DNA of 64,000 nucleotides from Chinchilla lanigera (taxonomy: Eukaryota > Chordata > Mammalia > Rodentia > Chinchillidae). This document shows positions 10,342-21,560 of the stretch, piece after piece. The stretch is taken from positions 383,843 through 447,842 of the forward strand of contig NW_004955488.1 of NCBI RefSeq assembly GCF_000276665.1. The letters are read 5' to 3'. Numbering within the stretch: the first letter of the stretch is position 1; each line of letters starts with the position of its first letter. The position numbers and the translations under genes were made by a program. The notes beneath the pieces are model-generated. The model searched no databases. It worked only from the letters and a program-made list of their open reading frames with translations, and was not told where the DNA came from.

Positions 10342-12299
10342 GGTGCAAGTTTTCATAAACAGCAAAGCTTATCATCTATCATTTGGTGTCAGCCAACAGC
10401 AGCCCTGGGAAGACTTGTTTAGGCAAACCCAGTACAACATGAAATCCATCATCACTATGATATCTACGCTTAAGGGTACCAAATTGCTGCAAGTTTAGAC
10501 TCAGAAATCACACTTATGACCAGACTTTCAGTTACCTTGAGGATAGACAATAAAATTGAAATAAAAATTGATGGTTTGGTCTATAAAATTTTAGCTTTTT
10601 GTTTTTATTGGCTGTATACAGCCAGACTCACAAACTCTGTTCATTCTTTAAACTGAAATTGATTCTCAGGGAAAAGCTTCATCAATCGTGGTGGAAAATA
10701 ACACCATTTAAAATGACAAAGTGGAGGTGCTAGAACATTCTTATGTACTAATGAGAAAAGTGGGGATTCTGTTGCCACATTTAAGGAGTTAAGACATATT
10801 CAATGTCATATACATGTAAAAGGTTATCAAGGGATATCTGCATGCTACATCAAGAATTACATATGTACAACTTTAAATCCTTAATATTAGTGCATACATG
10901 GACAAACATGTGCATTTCCATATACACACATGGTTTTAATAAAGATAATACATAATCCAAATTTACCAAAAATTTTCTTGGAGTATTATTTTTATTTTAA
11001 TCCTTTTATGGAAGAGAAAATGAAGAACAAATAATGAGTTAATTGAAGTGTTTTATCATGACTTTGTTTTTGAAACATAATGCTCTCTAATATCTGACTT
11101 GTACGACACAAAGATATATATCATAAAAGCAATAGTGATTCCTTTATAAGAAGAAGAAGCAGAGTATAAAGGTCCAATTATGTGACTTAGTCTCCCTTAG
11201 ATGAAAAGCAGTTACCTGGGAAGTGACAGAGGATGCTTAAGAATAATTTAAAGGACCATTCTGTGCCTAACTACTTTCAGTAGACTTGTAAATATGTTTT
11301 TATAACTGTGTGACCTGAAAACTTTAAGGGTGGTGTTCTTTAGGGGCTGTAACGATTACAAGACTGATGGTCCACCTTGAGCTCAGGAACAACATAAATA
11401 TCAAGGGAAGTGTTATTCTAAAACTGAATAGCCTCATGTAGTATGTGTTCATCTCCCTGTGAGTGGAAGTTGGATGGAGAATAGCTTCATCCTCTGGTGA
11501 GAGACAACAGAACACAGAAGACAGCCAACTTTTGAGGTACCTACAGTTATACGGAATTGATAAACTCTAAAATTGTGCATTAGCTGATGTGATCCTTGCA
11601 AGCACAACACGAGTAACTTCATTTTTTTCTTTTTTACTCTCAGCAAACATCTGGCAATCTAGTGAAACCCAGAACCAATTGTAAAAGGAAATGAGTTGTG
11701 AGAATTCAGGAAACAACGAGATCTTGGGAAAAGATGGGTACTAAGATAACATACCTCTGGTCATACACATTTGGTGGAACCAAGTTCACTATAGTATATT
11801 TTGACAACTAGGATCTGGACAATGCTCTTATCACTTTGGGCTGTCCTGACTTATTTTAGGAAGAAGAAAGCAAAAATGAAATACAAGCAAATGTAGGATA
11901 CACATAGTCCTTCTGGAGAGCATCTAATAAGATAACAGGAAGTTACAGTCGTTCTGCATGGCCAAGCGTGAAGGCTCTCAGGTGTGTTTATGCACATTTA
12001 GAGAAACCTGAACTACAGGGGGAAAAATGTTGTGTGACTGGCATTATGAGAGTCTGTTTGAAAATCAGAAAGAGAAATATTAAACAGGTTTGGGATAAAT
12101 AAATGTTAACTTGAAGTTCTCTTTCAACTATGAGGATGAACATTTTTGGAATTTCCTCATCATTGCCAGCATTTTTTTTGGAGGAGCAGATAGTTGCTTT
12201 AGGAGTAAGTTTTAACTTTTATACAGCATAGTGCTTGAAAATTGCAGCACTCTCCTTTTAGAGAATAAAAATGACTCCTGTCCATAAAGGGTGTTGAGG
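10339..12299. other. AT-rich intergenic DNA
   Basis: Unassigned. The overlapping minus-strand short frames at 11324-11646 have no recognisable motifs. No RNA gene or named repeat seen. Confidence 0.4.
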
Positions 12300-12610
12300 G
12301 GAGGCACAGGAAAACCCCACTGGGGCATTATGAGTAAGCAAAATGAAAGTGTTTATGGCTCTTGAAATTTCTCAGGACTGTTAAGCAAGACAACAGCTGA
12401 TCCAGGGCTCAGCTGATGCAGGCGGAACCCAAGAGTCTGAACTGACACCATCTGCAGTTCTGAGCAGATGATCGCCTACCCACAGGTCAAGTCAATGAGG
12501 AGTCTGATCATGAACTTTGAACTTTCAACACTTTGAGTGAAGTAAGTCTTTTCTCTTTATAGGCAGGTGTCTCAGGTATTTCATGATAGTAACTCAGAGC
12601 TGACTGAAAG
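12300..12610 (+). mobile_element. Possible decayed MaLR-like LTR
   Basis: The right end (TCTTTTCTCTTTATAGGCAG, TGTCTCAGGTATTTCATGAT, AGTAACTCAGAGCTGACTG) resembles the MaLR 3' end, and the upstream 250 bp is GC-richer than its surroundings. The left half is not recognisable, so the call is tentative. Confidence 0.4.
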
Positions 12611-13222
12611 AGTCCACCTGATGTATAAAAAGTGATTTTTCCTGCTTGTTTGTACTTTCAACCATGATGATAATGAGCTTCTCATGCACTGTGCATTTCC
12701 TCAGTCGAAGTCTGAAGCATTTAAGTTAAAAACATTACATTTTTAGATACTCAGACTTTTCTAGGTAGTAATTTTTATTGGAATCTTGGCTTTAATTACT
12801 CACATAAAGAACAATTGGCATTTAGAAAAATGTTGAGGAGGCTTTTAAGGTTTTAGAAATTAAAAATGAATGATTTTTCATAGCACAAAGTACATTGACT
12901 ATGGATAAACAGGAGACGAATACAAACTTTATTTCTAAAGTGGTCTCTTAGAAAAATCATTAACACAATAATTTATTGTCAAAGGTGGAACTTGTATGAC
13001 AAACTTTAATGCTTAGAAAACCCAAGGCAAAATCCTCCCTCCTGAAAACAGAAATACACTCAGCAGTAGCAGAAGTCACTCCTCCCCAGAGGCAGGCACT
13101 CCAAAATGTGATTTTTATTTTGACTTCTTGAGAAAGTAGTTTCCTCTTTTTCCCATTTATCAGTAATGTTTCTCTTGACCATGCTATTCCCAGCTCCACA
13201 CACTCTTTCATAGCTATCATCT
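12611..13222. other. Intergenic DNA, unassigned
   Basis: AT-rich. The minus-strand frames at 12960-13308 show no family resemblance. Confidence 0.4.
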
Positions 13223-14490
13223 ATTTTTTTATTGTTAAAGATAAAAAATGAAAACATGTTAATAAACAAACAGACATAAACAAAACAACCCCAAAACAAT
13301 AGAAGCAATACAGAGTTTCAGACAAGGTGATAGGAAATTAACAATAGTTATTGTATTACATATTGGTATTTTCAAATTGGTTACTCAGTTAAACAAATAT
13401 AAGAATGTAAGATTGATCAAACAATTAAACTAACTGTTCCTTTCCATAAAGCAATAGAAATTGACAGTATGACTCTCAGTTATTGTGTGTGTGTATATGT
13501 ATATATACACGCACACATGTATATATATGTATACATACAAGCACACATGTATATTTGTATATATACACACATGTATATATGTGTATATACACGCACACAT
13601 GTATATATACATATATGTATATGTATGTGTATATATATGTATATATACATGTATATACATATTTTCCCCTTCTTTTTCTCTTTTCCCTCATCCCAGTTGT
13701 TCCCTCCCTTTGAGCAGCTTCTTTTCCTTTCACAATATCTATTATACCTTTCAGATTTTATTTATTCTTTCAGGTTCCTACACTAGTGAGATAATAAGGT
13801 ATCTACATATGCAGGTCTGATTTATTTCATTTATGAGTATGGACTGTAATTGCATTCATTTATGTATGAAAGCTTCAAGTTTACTTTCTTTATAGCTGAA
13901 TAATATTCCATTAGGTAATAACACCACAACTTTTTTATCCATTCCTCAGTTGATGAGCATTTGGGTTGCTTCCATGATTTAGCTATTATAAATTGAGCAG
14001 CCACAGCCATAAATACACTCAACCAACTTATTTTTGACAAAGGGGCCAAACAAGTTCAATGGAAGAAAGATAGCCTCTTTTATAAATGGTGCTGGAAAAA
14101 CTGGCTCACCACATGCCAAAGACTGAATATAAACACATGTCTATCAACATGTACCAAACTCAAATTAAAATGGATCAAATATTTAAATATTAAAGCAGAA
14201 ACACTAAATCTACTGGAAGAGGAAGTAGGTAAAAATCTTGAAGACATAAGAGTAGGCAAAGAGTTCATGAACAAAAACCAAACTGCAAGGGAAATACTTC
14301 AAACAATCAATAAGTGGGATCGCATCTTATTGAAAAGTTCTTACACATCTAGAGAAATCACCAACAGAGTAAAATGAAAACCCACAAATTGGGAAAAAAT
14401 TTTAGCTGACTGTCTGTCAGACAAAGGACTACTATTTAGAACATATAAAGAATCAAAACAAAACAAAATAAAATAAACAGGGCTGATAAT
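13223..14490 (-). mobile_element. LINE-1 with inverted 5' segment
   Basis: From 13223 to about 14012 the minus strand is L1: A-rich 3' end, 3' UTR with the TA/CA tract, and the ORF2 tail, including a frame (13831-14049) containing WKQPKCSSTEEWIKKLW and MEYYSAIKK. From about 14013 to 14490 the plus strand is L1 ORF2 from further upstream (LIFDKGAKQ-like start, WKNWL, then AAATCACCAACAGAGT). Relative to the direct part, a few hundred bases of ORF2 are missing at the switch. This is the layout of a twin-primed insertion. A target duplication was not identified, and the right boundary against the older L1 is approximate. Confidence 0.8.
13486..13664 (+). repeat. Compound (TG)n/(TA)n/(CA)n microsatellite inside L1 3' UTR
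   Basis: About 180 bp of alternating TGTG, TATA and CACA blocks. It gives several overlapping low-complexity frames on both strands (Tyr, Ile, Cys, Thr, His), none of them real. It occupies the spot where the plus-strand L1 copies have only a short GTATATGTATATAC-type tract. Confidence 0.95.
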
Positions 14491-15850
14491 CAATGAAACT
14501 AATTAGAAGATCCAGAAAGAACTCTAAAGACTCTCACCTACCTTATCTTTGACAAAGGGCCAAACACCTTCACTGGAAGAAAGATAGGCTTTTTAATAAA
14601 CGGTTCTGGGAAAACTGGCTTTCTGACCACCAAAGGTTAAACCTAGACCCATATTTCTCACCAAGTACTAAGTTAAAATAAAAAAGGATTAAAGATCTAA
14701 ATATTAAAGCAGAAATAATGAATCTGCTGGAGGACAGAATAGGCAAAACTCTTAAAGAGACAGGTGTAGGTAAAGACTCAATTACATAGGAAATATTACA
14801 AAGCATCAACAACAGATCACAACAAATTAAAAAGCTCTTGCACAGCAAAAGCAGAAGAAACCACCAACAGAGCGAAAAGACAGACCACAGAGTGGGCAAA
14901 AAAATTTACCAGTTGTTCCTCAAGGGAATAGTATACAGCATATATGAAGAATTTGGAAAAATCCAACCCTCCAAATTGAAATGTTCAATTATCACTGGTC
15001 ATTGGAGTAATGAAAATTTAAACAATGCTGAGATTTCATCTCACTGTAGAAAAAATGGCTATTATCAATAAATCGATCAATAACAAATGTTGACAGGACT
15101 GTGGAGCAAAAGAAACACTTCTCCATTGTTGGTGGAACTGCAGCCTGGTGCAACCACTATGGAAATCATTTTGGAGATCCCTCAAAAAACTAAAAGTAGA
15201 GATTGCATTTGACTCAGCTGTTCCCCTTTTAGGTATCTTCCTGAAAGAGTTGAAAGCATTACAGAACAGTAATATATGTATATGCATGTTTACAGCAGCA
15301 CAATGTATAAAATTCAAGTCTTGGAAACAGCCTATAGATGAATGGATAAAGAAAATGTGACAGTTATATGTAATGGAGCACTACTCTGCCATAAAGTAGG
15401 ACAAAATTGAGATTTTTTTATGTAAATGTATATACCTCAAAACCATTAATTTAAGTGAAATAAATCAGACATACAACTTTAAATATCACATTATTTCTCC
15501 TTTGTGAGAACTCAAAGGGTAAATAAGGATCATAAAGGACAATAGACATTGGGAAGTAGGAAAAGTTTGCTCAAATGGGTTTGGGAACAAGCGAGTGGCG
15601 AAAGGAAAGGGAAGGAAAGAAAAAGGGATTTAAAAAGCTGGAAAGGAAAATGGAAACAATGTTTTATAAATGGGGAGTTGCAGAAGAGTTGAAGGGAGGG
15701 GAGGGGGAAAAAGAATTAAGACATATCATATATAGGTACAAATTCCCTACAATGCACGTGGTAGATATGCATGGCAAAAGTATACTAATAAAAATATCAG
15801 ATTCAAAATTAAAAAGTCAAATTAAAATTAATTAAAATTAAAATTCAACA
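14491..15850 (+). mobile_element. Older LINE-1, 5'-truncated
   Basis: A second, more diverged L1 on the plus strand: the ORF2 segment from TTATCTTTGACAAAGGGCC at 14543 through the cysteine-rich C-terminal region, then a 3' UTR with a purine-rich GGAAAGGGAAGG-type stretch and an A-rich end. Its 3' UTR differs from the younger copies at 39.1 and 48.4 kb, so it belongs to another, older subfamily. Neither boundary is sharp and no target duplication was found. Confidence 0.8.
14543..15360 (+). pseudogene. LINE-1 ORF2 C-terminal remnant
   Basis: Decayed coding region of the L1 ORF2 polyprotein (endonuclease/reverse transcriptase), C-terminal part only. The frame is broken by several stops and shifts. 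The longest recognisable piece, 15148-15360, encodes MQPLWKSFWRSLKKLKVEIA, then a PLLGIF segment, then FKSWKQPIDEWIKKM. These correspond to the conserved ORF2 tail also seen at 39.1-39.4 kb. Endonuclease and reverse-transcriptase domains are absent. No product is expected. Confidence 0.75.
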
Positions 15851-16217
15851 CACAAAATACAATGGCCTGAGTCATACACTTAAAAAAGTGATTAAAATAT
15901 ACCAAATGATGAATGTATAAAGTGAAATTCGTTATTGATTTAATCCTGGAAATTCATTGAAACCCCGATGTAGCCTGAACATTCAGTAAATCAATACTAA
16001 ATTTAAAATAAGTTGAATAAAGAAACAACCATAAGAATTGTAGAACACTGAAAAATATGTAGTGCAATTGAAATATATAGAAAAAATTACATATAATACA
16101 GAATAGCTGATTTTAAAGTATCCATAGCATATTTTATATCAGTACCTATTTTTTTTAACAAATAATAGTTTGATGCTTTCTTTGAAGCACACAATAATCA
16201 TCATTCTTAGTTAATGC
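15851..16217. other. AT-rich intergenic DNA
   Basis: Nothing assignable. Confidence 0.4.
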
Positions 16218-16240
16218 ATCTAACATATATAAGAAATTTT

Positions 16241-16317
16241 TTTGGTATCCAGAATTGAACTCGGGACCTTGTGCTTGCCAGGCAGGCACTTGTGTCTCTG
16301 AGCTATGTTCCCGGACC
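16241..16317 (-). mobile_element. ID-like SINE with 17-bp target duplication
   Basis: Minus strand reads GGTCCGGGAACATAGCTCAG, then AAGTGCCTGCCTGGCAAGCA, CAAGGTCCCGAGTTCAATTC and a short A tail. Flanks 16224-16240 (CATATATAAGAAATTTT) and 16318-16334 (CATATATACGAAATTTT) match at 16 of 17, a clear target-site duplication. Confidence 0.92.
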
Positions 16318-16579
16318 CATATATACGAAATTTTAGTGAAAAACTTTAAACAGTCTTCTTAGAGTAATTGTTACTCTAAAAATAAAGGAGAATAAAAGCT
16401 CTGGTGATTTAGACTAAGGAAACATTGAAAGGTGTCCAATATTGTGTCTTCCTTATGTTGGATGAATCCTGGGATTTGGTACAGATGTATAGGAGGGTGA
16501 ATAAATAGAAAAAGGAAAGAAAGCATTTGAGAAACCGATAAGGTTGAGGATGAAGAATTTGATGTTCCCAAATAGAATT

Positions 16580-16700
16580 TGGCTGGGTGTGGTGACTCAT
16601 ATAATCCTAGCACCAGGGAGGGTGGGGCAGGAAGATCAACAGAGTTCTGAGGAGAGAATGCACTACATAGCAAGCCCCTGCCTCAACAAACAAAGAAAAA
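16580..16700 (+). mobile_element. B1-like SINE
   Basis: Head TGGCTGGGTGTGGTGACTCA, ATAATCCTAGCACCAGGGAG, then GGGGCAGGAAGATCAACAGA and GCAAGCCCCTGCCTCAACA followed by an A-rich tail. It is about 120 bp and moderately diverged. Confidence 0.8.
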
Positions 16701-17415
16701 GTCAGAAGTTGATGACTGTAGGAACCTAATACTTTTCCCTCTAATTTTGAGGAATATCCAGTGTAAGCTGTTAATCAAGCAGTATATTGTCCTGAGATAA
16801 AGTAACATAGTTACTACCTCCTAGCTGAACAATATTGCTAAAGTAACTTTAATTACTAATATTGGCAAAAGTTGAGAGATCAGCCATATGTAAGTAACTT
16901 CTATTACCTCTTCTTCATAAGACTTCACTTTGTCATTTTTTACAACAAATAAACAGTATAAATTAACAAAGATGTTGAAAACTGAGAACATATGTCAGTA
17001 GATGGCAAAGTTAAAAGAATATTTTGGAGACAAAGCAGATGGAGAATTGCAGCTAATTTAGCAGATTCTTCAACTAAAAGTACCTGTGGAGGATACTGGT
17101 GGAAGTCAGCCAGTTCATTATATAAAATGCCTGAAAAGGAAGCTATTACACAAAAGTGAGGAGCAGGATTCAAACCTTGAGCACTACTTGAAATTTATGT
17201 TGTGGGCAAGTGAATGATCAGTTCCTCTCCTCCTCCCTTTGTAGACAAATCTTCCCCCTCTTCCCCAAAGGAGATCTGATGGTCCTTCTACCATACAGCA
17301 ATGTGGCAGGGATTAAGTGCTAAAACCTGGTGAGGTGCCTCTTTGCACACAGCTCCAAGTTCTCTCTCAGCTCCAGTGGTACCTCTTCCTTCTCAGCCTC
17401 AATTAATTTAAAAAA
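16701..17415. other. Intergenic DNA, unassigned
   Basis: AT-rich to about 17215, then a slightly GC-richer patch (17220-17400, CTCCTC/TTCCCC-rich). No gene or named repeat. Confidence 0.4.
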
Positions 17416-17478
17416 GCCTAGGATGTAGTTCTGTGGTTATGCCCTAGATTCACTCTCCAGCATTAAAAAAGAAAAGAA
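17416..17478 (+). mobile_element. ID-like SINE fragment
   Basis: GCCTAGGATGTAGTTCTGTG resembles the ID/dID head (A-box region). ATTCACTCTCCAGCATT resembles the B-box end, followed by an A-rich tail. The centre is shortened, as in a dID half. No target duplication found. Confidence 0.6.
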
Positions 17479-20458
17479 GTCATATACAAACACATAAAAA
17501 TCAGAAAGGTGTTCTGACAGCACCACAGCATGACAGAAATAAATGGAGCCTTGCCTTCAAGATTCTGAGGGAAAGTGGTTCATACATTGCATATAAAATT
17601 TGACTTGTAAAATTAAGTCTGAGACTAGAGGGTTTATACACAGAAGTGTGACAAGACTATCACCTTCTATGTATGGTCTGATTTAAACAGCTAATGTATG
17701 GTAAAATATCACCATTTTATTACAGTCAAATAGAATTAAATTTAAAAAGAAGTATCCAGAAATCATTTGATCAAACATAGGACAGTATCAAAGTGAAGTT
17801 TCATCATTGAAAGTCCCATGGGAAATGTGCCGAAGGGTTACAAAAATAAAGATAGGAATATTGAAGCAATGCAAATAGTACACAGAAACATTATTTACAA
17901 AGGTAGAGTGGTAAGCATATTTTTTTAAAAAGAAAAAAGGAATGATAATTGTAATATAATACTTGGCTGAGCAAAAATGTGTGTATGTCCTTTATAGTGG
18001 TTAAATTATTTGCTTATTGCTTTTCAAAACCTTAATTTTGGAAGGACAAGTCTGGACAGGCAGGTTAGCACAGGAAAGGTAAATCTTCATGCATCATAAC
18101 AGGACTTCAGTGACAATTTTGGAAATGAATATGTAAACAGAGAAATCTGCATCTACCTTTGGAAAAGTATAGGTAAAAATACAGAAGAAAGTAGTTACCT
18201 TCAAAATAAAGTAGGACTTTATTTTCCTCCTTAATTTTCAAATGAAAGTTTTAATTATTCTTTTGTTCAGTAAAACTTCAGAGCAAAAATCCAATGAAAC
18301 AAAAGTGGAATGAAAAAAGTTAATAATTTACATGACTACAAGTAGCACCTCAGTGAGGGAAGTTTCCTTGGTACTCATGACCAATGACTACATAATGGAT
18401 TGTAGGAACTTTGTTCTCTGGTGGTAGCACTTGATAGTGACGAGAACACACTGGGAGCTACAATCAATCTGCACGTTAAATCATATGCAGATTTATTTCA
18501 AATGAAAACACAGACCTTATGCTTCCTAATACAGAAAGCACTAGATCCGCAGGCTCACCTTGCTCCCTCTGTATTCCCATCTCTGCTTTTCATGGTGATG
18601 GTAAAATAAGCACATTATTGAATGTGTATCTGTGCAATCTCTCAGCTATGGCACTACTGGTCAGTTTTATTAAGAATAAACATTGCCACCATTTGCTTCC
18701 TCTCTCTCTGATACACCATTCCCCTTGGCAAGAGCATCAAACATCCTCTGTAGATGTCACATTGCTTTCTGATGTTTCCTGTCTGAGCTAAGGCGGGTTA
18801 TAAGAAGACAATGCCATGTCCATATACATTAAAAGGAAATGCCCCAGTTTAGTGGAAAAAGCTCATAAATTCCATTATTTGGAGCTGAGAAATGTGGTAC
18901 TTTTTTATTGACCCATTTTGAAAATATCTTCATTAATTAATTCAAATGGCTAGTGCTTTTGCAGCTTTCTTCAAATCACAAAATTCAAAGCTAGATTGTT
19001 TTAATTGTACTTTAGCATCTCACAAGGAAATACCCTCTAGTAAGCCTCAGGCAAATAGTAAACTGTTGACAGTTCCTTTGGAAATGCTTCCTTTGATGAT
19101 AGTAATGTATATTTTTTTCTCTTAAATATTAAAATGAAGCAAGCTAAAGTTTCTAAGCTTCACAGAAACTATCAGAGTTTTTCCTTTTCAAAATGTTACA
19201 CGAAAATTGAGCTTAAAGGCTACTTTCAACAGAACTGCTCATGTGCTAATCCAAAAGAAGTTGATCTCACCTTGGAAAGGATCCTAGAACACTGAATTGG
19301 AGGCAGATTTTTTTGGCCACCTTTACACATGAGTTTCTTCAGAGTAGTGGCAGAAATCAATGGTTTCCTTAAATAAAACACTCCAGGGACAGTGGAAATC
19401 CGGTGCTGGCTCACTTCCTAGAATTTGATTTTGCTGGTATGATCGTTCCTTAGTAAGTACTTTCAAAGTCAAATCTCTTTTTCCACATTTATAATGAAAA
19501 GAAATAAGGACTAAAACTCAGATGGAAAATTCTGATGCTTGAAGTAATTCTCATCCTAGTGTTATCAAATCGACATTCTTCAGACTGATCTCTACCGCAG
19601 CTGAAATCATGCCAAATTACCAAGAGCAGCGATACATCACTCAACCTCTAAGCTTATTAAAATTAAAATTATTACATATTTTAGTGCATGTGGATAAATC
19701 TTGGCATGAATTCTTTGTAAGCAATTATGCCTCTTTTCTTTCTTCAGGTTTGTTTTATATTCATATAAATACTAATTTATTTTGCATCCACATATTCAAT
19801 CATCCATCCATTCATTCAACAAAGGATTATAAATTCTTAATATTCATCATTCACCATAAATAAGTGACAAGGTATTTGAAATCTATCAGATTTCCATCAT
19901 GTCACTATGTCAGGTCTATCATTTTTTGACTTTTTTGTGGCCTTAGTGAAGATTTTCAGTCCTACTCAGGAACATAGGTAAAGTTTCTAAAACATATACA
20001 GCACAAAATGATGGCTACTAAATAAAAGATAATGGAAGGTTAAAAAATGTTGATGATAACACAGTGGTAATATTAAGTAACCTTTACAGAGTAATTCCTA
20101 AATTGTTCACCATGTTTTACTTTCTTAAACCTCAGTATATATAGTAAAGACCTAGAAACTATCTTGATGCAAACCATACAGTGATGACAAGAGCTCTATA
20201 TTCTCACTTGAAGAACCCCTACTTTCCATGAACACATTGTGCATATTACAATAGTAACGACATAGAGCTGAAATGAGTAGTCTTGTTACTTCTTGATCCT
20301 AGTTTTACTGATGACAGAGTTCTGGCTCATTACTATGAAAAGCTGTGCACTGGTACTTACAAATTTGAACTGACCAATTCTAAAAATAATTTCAAAGATT
20401 CATTGAGCATGCTCTAGAAAAAAAGTAGGTGCAATAAATTCAATGATGAGCATAATGT
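17479..20458. other. AT-rich intergenic DNA
   Basis: Three kilobases without an assignable repeat or gene. Short frames at 18421-18791, 19226-19414 and 19609-19863 have no recognisable motifs. The patch near 19790-19830 (ATTCATTCAACAAAGG) hints at an ancient L2/MIR-type fragment but is too short to call. Confidence 0.4.
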
Positions 20459-20471
20459 CCCCCCCCCCCCC
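20459..20471 (+). repeat. Poly(C) tract
   Basis: Thirteen consecutive C residues, unusual in this AT-rich context and prone to length errors. Confidence 0.97.
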
Positions 20472-21513
20472 GTTGTGGGTCCACTGGTTATCTGTATTTA
20501 ACCAATGAGAGAGTTAAGGTTGAGTTCTTCAGTAAAAAGCACATTGTCACACTATCAGTGGCAGTGTTGTAATTTGCTACTTGTTTCCAGAACTGTGTTT
20601 CAATTGGAATATTATAGTTATTTCCAGTACCAAGAAAAGTGAAAATATGTATGCCTTTTCAAAATAAGCTATTAAGAAATAATTTGTTGCTGTTGAATTA
20701 AATGACATTGAATAATGACAAATTTTCACATAATTAAAACCCACTGATGTTTAGTAAGAATTAATTACTCAAGGTTTCAGTTGCATCTTAATTAATATTT
20801 GGGGAAGAAGATGACAAAAACAATTCTGACTTTTCAACCATGAAAAACTATGCATACTCTTCTCATAACTAGTGCCTTATTGTCACTGCTGAAATTTGCC
20901 ATGTTTTGAAAAATGCTTTTGTGTGCTCATTTGGATCATAGAGTGCTGACTTAGGAATGGATCCAGAGGAAAGAGGATCTGGCATAGGTATAATAGCCCA
21001 TTACTCACCCTTCTCATTTCCTTCTATCCAGGTCTTAGGCAGAAATGCTCCACCTTCCAACACTTCACCCTGTAGCTGTCTACCTACTACCCTGCTTGTA
21101 AACAATCTCTGTAAATTTGTAGACTATCTACCCAGATCCTCACCACTGGGTGCACATTGGCTTATATTAAGTTATGGGCTTTAAGAAGGTTCAAGGTAAC
21201 TTTTTCAGAAATCATAGTCTTGTTATTTTCCAATATGCAGCTCAATGCTATTTCATTGTTCTAATGTCGGAAGAACTAATGCAGAAAGACAAGACACCTG
21301 TGAGGGGAGAAAGTTCCGTTTATGAAAAAGCAGTAAGTTCTACCAGATTCATGCCCCTCCATCCTATTCTCCCACTTCTGGTTCCAAATTAGATTGGTTT
21401 TATGGTTTGGTCACGATGTCTCCTAGGAGGTGAACTGCACTGAGGTGTTGGGATGCTGCATGGACTATGACTAAGAGCTATGAGCATTACTGTTTCAGAA
21501 GTGGTTGAGAGGA

Positions 21514-21515
<2 letters not shown>
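20472..21515. other. Intergenic DNA, unassigned
   Basis: No gene seen. At 21397-21440 the motif TTTTATGGTTTGGTCACGAT followed by GTCTCC resembles the start of the MaLR LTRs elsewhere in the window, but the rest is not there. Confidence 0.35.

Positions 21516-21555
<40 letters not shown>
21516..21555 (+). repeat. (GT)n microsatellite
   Basis: About 20 GT units followed by ATGTACC. Confidence 0.97.

Positions 21556-21559
<4 letters not shown>

Positions 21560-21560
<1 letters not shown>

Noticed and set aside
13430..13820. Several overlapping 70-110-residue frames rich in Tyr, Ile, His, Cys and Thr
   Set aside because: They are translations of the TG/TA/CA microsatellite in all frames and both strands.
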